From Bacteroidales bacterium Bact_20 (lineage in GTDB: Bacteria > Bacteroidota > Bacteroidia > Bacteroidales > DTU049): a DNA stretch of 9,016 nucleotides. The notes below the pieces were generated by a model that saw nothing but the letters and a program-made list of their open reading frames with translations, was not told the origin of the DNA and did no database searches. Each line of letters starts with the position of its first letter. Position 1 is the first letter of the stretch. A program made the position numbers and the translations under genes. Below, in pieces: positions 6,812-9,016 of this stretch. Location of the stretch: the NCBI GenBank assembly GCA_001603615.1, contig LUZL01000268.1:1-9016 (forward strand). Direction: 5' to 3'.

Positions 6812-8719
6812 ATGAAAAAAATTTTATTATTTATATGTTTACTAATGTGCTCTTTAACAATATTTTCTCAGAAATTAAGCTCTGATGATCCTAAAGCTAT
6901 AAAAAATTATAAGGAAGGGATAAAACTTTATGAAAATTATGAAAGTATAAATGCTATAAAAAAATTTAAAAAAGCTATAGAGCTAGATCCAAAGTTTATA
7001 GAGGCATACCTGATAACTGCCCAGGTGTATAGTGATATAGAAATGTATGATTCATCTATTGTATATTACAAAAAAGCTATAAATATAGACAAAGATTTTT
7101 TCCCCAATGCATATATGATAATAGCTAAACTTAGCTATATGACTGGCAAATATTCTGATGCTGCTATCTATCAAGATCTGTATTATCATCATCCTAAATT
7201 GTCAGATTTTCAAAAATTAAAAGCTGAGCTAGACTTAAATCTATATCGTGGGGCATTAGATTTATACAATAATCCTGTACCATTCACTCCTATCAATCTG
7301 GGCGATAATGTTAATTCTATTTATTCTGAGTATTCGCCGGCTCTGACTATTGATGATAGCACAATAATTTTTACTAGGAAAATACCAAGCATAGATAAAA
7401 ATAGAGAGCAAGAAGATTTTTTTCAAAGCCATAAATTAAAAAATGGACAATGGACTAAAGCAGAACCTTTACAAGGAGAGTTAAATACTCTAAATAATGA
7501 GGGAGCACATACTATATCTGCTGATGGTAAAGTATTATATTTCACAGCTTGTAATAGAATCGATGGATATGGGAGCTGTGATATTTATAGAAGCTACAAA
7601 AAAGGTAATGTCTGGACAAAAGCTGAAAATGTGAAAGAGCTAAATTCTGAATCATGGGACAGCCAGCCAACACTTTCAGCTGATGGCAAAACTATCTATT
7701 TTTCATCAGCTAGAAGTGGCAATATGGACATTTATGAATCGCAATTATCAAACAATGGGAAATGGAATAAACCAACCAGACTGCCTAATAATATAAATAC
7801 TGCTAAATCTGAATTAACACCATTCATACATCCTGACGGTAAAACTTTATTCTTCGCCTCCGATGGACACGGTGGTATGGGGAAATATGATATTTTTTAT
7901 TCAAAAAAAATTAATGATACACTATGGTCTGATCCTATAAATATCGGCTATCCAATAAACACTAACAAAGATGATGCTTTTTTATTTGTAAATGCTAAAG
8001 GGGACAAAGCCTTTTTTGCTTCAGAAATGGCAGGTAGCTATGGTGGCTACGATATTTATATGTTTGATTTCCCTCAAAATATTATTACTAATCCAGTTAC
8101 TTACTTTAAAGGTTTAGTATTGGATATAACTAATAACAAACCTGTTATTAATGCTGTAGCAGAATTAATTTCTCTGCGAGATGGTTTATCAAAAGTAAAA
8201 GTGAAAACAGATTATGATGGCACATTTACATTGCCATTACCTACAGGTGAAATCTATGCACTAAATGTAAGTGCAGATAATTATCTTTTTTACAGTGAAC
8301 ATATAGAGCTGCTAGAAGCTAGAGATTCTTTACATCCATTCATTAAATACATATTTCTGAAGCCTATTCAAAAAAATCAAACTATGGTACTTAATAATAT
8401 TTTATTTGACTTTGACAAAGCAACATTAAAACCAGAATCATATATAGAACTAGAAAAATTATATAAATTTTTGTCAGAAAATCCTAATTTGATTATTGAG
8501 ATTGGTGGTCATACAGATAATATAGGAACCAAAGAATATAATCAGATACTCAGCGAAAAAAGGGCTAAAGCTGTTTATGATTATCTAATTACAAAAAATA
8601 TAAATGCTAATAGATTAAAATATAAAGGGTACGGAGATACTATGCCAATAGCTGATAATTCTACAGAAGAAGGAAGGCAATTAAATAGAAGAACGGAAAT
8701 AAAAATTTTAGATAACTAA
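6812..8719 (+). CDS. TPR / PD40 propeller / CarboxypepD_reg / OmpA envelope protein (PorE-like)
   Basis: This 635-residue exported protein has four parts. A signal peptide (1-20, ending IFSQ) has no good lipobox; C13 sits in LLMC. TPR helices run from about 27 to 125 (for example AIKKFKKAIELDP, 48-60). PD40/WD40-like propeller blades fill about 172-420, with repeated 'sADGKtlYFss..g..DIY' units at 236-260, 289-309, 341-364 and 397-417. A carboxypeptidase-regulatory-like beta domain follows at about 430-500, and an OmpA C-terminal peptidoglycan-binding domain at about 526-633. In the OmpA domain LFDFDKATLKPES (531-543) and GHTDNIG (566-572) are intact, and D569 and R584 match the Asp and Arg, 15 residues apart, that bind diaminopimelate in OmpA. 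The same order is known from PorE of the P. gingivalis type IX secretion system and many related proteins, so a role in tying an outer-membrane complex to peptidoglycan is reasonable but unproven. No porP, sprF or other T9SS core gene is adjacent here. Confidence 0.9.
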   Translation: MKKILLFICLLMCSLTIFSQKLSSDDPKAIKNYKEGIKLYENYESINAIKKFKKAIELDPKFIEAYLITAQVYSDIEMYDSSIVYYKKAINIDKDFFPNAYMIIAKLSYMTGKYSDAAIYQDLYYHHPKLSDFQKLKAELDLNLYRGALDLYNNPVPFTPINLGDNVNSIYSEYSPALTIDDSTIIFTRKIPSIDKNREQEDFFQSHKLKNGQWTKAEPLQGELNTLNNEGAHTISADGKVLYFTACNRIDGYGSCDIYRSYKKGNVWTKAENVKELNSESWDSQPTLSADGKTIYFSSARSGNMDIYESQLSNNGKWNKPTRLPNNINTAKSELTPFIHPDGKTLFFASDGHGGMGKYDIFYSKKINDTLWSDPINIGYPINTNKDDAFLFVNAKGDKAFFASEMAGSYGGYDIYMFDFPQNIITNPVTYFKGLVLDITNNKPVINAVAELISLRDGLSKVKVKTDYDGTFTLPLPTGEIYALNVSADNYLFYSEHIELLEARDSLHPFIKYIFLKPIQKNQTMVLNNILFDFDKATLKPESYIELEKLYKFLSENPNLIIEIGGHTDNIGTKEYNQILSEKRAKAVYDYLITKNINANRLKYKGYGDTMPIADNSTEEGRQLNRRTEIKILDN

Positions 8720-8773
8720 CAAAAATACTTGACTCAAAAGCATAAATTTAAAAATAGTTCGCTATCTAACCTC

Positions 8774-8865
8774 GTCACCAATTCACATAGGTCTCTCAGT
8801 CTCCCCATCACCCCATCACCTAGGTCACCCCGTCTCCCAAGTCTCCCCAGTCATCCCGTCACACT
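8774..8865 (+). repeat. Degenerate C-rich octamer array between convergent genes
   Basis: Eleven head-to-tail units of 8 or 9 bases can be read, starting at 8774, 8782, 8791, 8799, 8807, 8815, 8824, 8832, 8841, 8850 and 8858. The loose consensus is GTCWCCCC, with an occasional extra base. By my count 42 of 92 bases are C and only 10 are G, about 57% GC in a strongly AT-rich window. The units vary too much for simple slippage of an exact repeat. The array fills the space between the OmpA-family gene and the peptidase gene and runs into the peptidase stop codon. No hairpin terminator is seen in 8720-8863; bases 8720-8773 are AT-rich and show nothing else. A Rho-loading (rut-like) role for the OmpA-family transcript is an inference. 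A spreading intergenic repeat is the main alternative. Confidence 0.8.
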
Positions 8866-9016
8866 ATAATTGTTCAAAAATTTCACCAGTTTTACCTATT
8901 TCAATTGCTTTTTTCAGCTCATAATCTATATCGTAAATATTATAATAATAGCCACTAACTCCATACAAATAACGAGCTATAGATGCTTTCAGCACAGTTT
9001 TAATGAAATTTTCTGA
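8864..9016 (-). CDS. C-terminal end of a probable S41 carboxy-terminal processing peptidase (partial)
   Basis: On the minus strand the frame is open from the window edge to a TAG at 8866-8864, giving 50 residues; the start is outside. The tail contains FIKTVLKASIARYLYG (residues 4-19), then SGYYYNIYDID (21-31) and ELKKAIEIG (33-41). This matches the helix-rich C-terminal end of Bacteroidota S41 peptidases ('lka.iar.lwg..gyy.i....D..v.kAle'). These are periplasmic serine proteases that trim protein C-termini. The catalytic Ser/Lys and PDZ domain would lie beyond the window, so the assignment rests on the tail alone. The gene converges on the OmpA-family gene, and its stop codon overlaps the last unit of the octamer array. 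Confidence 0.6.
   Translation of the reverse strand, partial: SENFIKTVLKASIARYLYGVSGYYYNIYDIDYELKKAIEIGKTGEIFEQL

Noticed and set aside
6792..6815. Seven-codon leader frame whose TGA overlaps the ATG of the OmpA-family gene (ATGA)
   Set aside because: It is very short and AT-rich, such frames are expected by chance here, and no attenuation structure accompanies it.
8774..8865. CRISPR array
   Set aside because: Units are 8-9 bases with no unique spacers and no cas genes nearby.

Overview
The window is low-GC, dense DNA that looks like a member of the Bacteroidota. Four signs point there: a C-terminal tail at the left edge that resembles a type IX secretion sorting signal; secreted proteins whose signal peptides end in '..SQ'; AT-rich start regions without clear Shine-Dalgarno sequences but with several matches to the Bacteroidota -7 box TAnnTTTG; and a TPR / beta-propeller / carboxypeptidase-regulatory / OmpA protein, an architecture typical of that phylum. 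I cannot resolve the organism below phylum level.

Layout, left to right: (1) the last 27 codons of a probable T9SS-exported protein (1-84) and an intrinsic terminator (111-138). (2) A monocistronic acyl-CoA synthetase of the adenylate-forming superfamily (234-1781, +), ending at a terminator (1797-1827) that can work from both sides. (3) A two-gene leftward operon: a MurL-like PP-loop protein (4352-3006), then a secreted CapA-family protein (2979-1852). (4) Rightward genes: a YqgE/AlgH protein (4421-5011), then a tightly spaced pair, a PlsC-type acyltransferase (5094-5645) and a two-HKD phospholipase D/cardiolipin-synthase-like protein (5649-6719). (5) A large OmpA-family cell-envelope protein (6812-8719). 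(6) A C-rich, G-poor degenerate octamer array (8774-8865) between convergent genes, and the last 50 codons of a probable S41 C-terminal processing peptidase (9016-8864, -).

The theme is the cell envelope: fatty-acid activation, phospholipid building, a peptidoglycan-precursor epimerase candidate, a peptidoglycan-anchored outer-membrane or periplasmic protein, and T9SS cargo. Most genes belong to known families. The least explained items are the octamer array, which fits the base composition of a Rho-loading site and sits where no hairpin terminator is visible, and the pairing of a MurL-like epimerase with a CapA-family protein. I saw no tRNA, rRNA, CRISPR array, insertion sequence or prophage gene.
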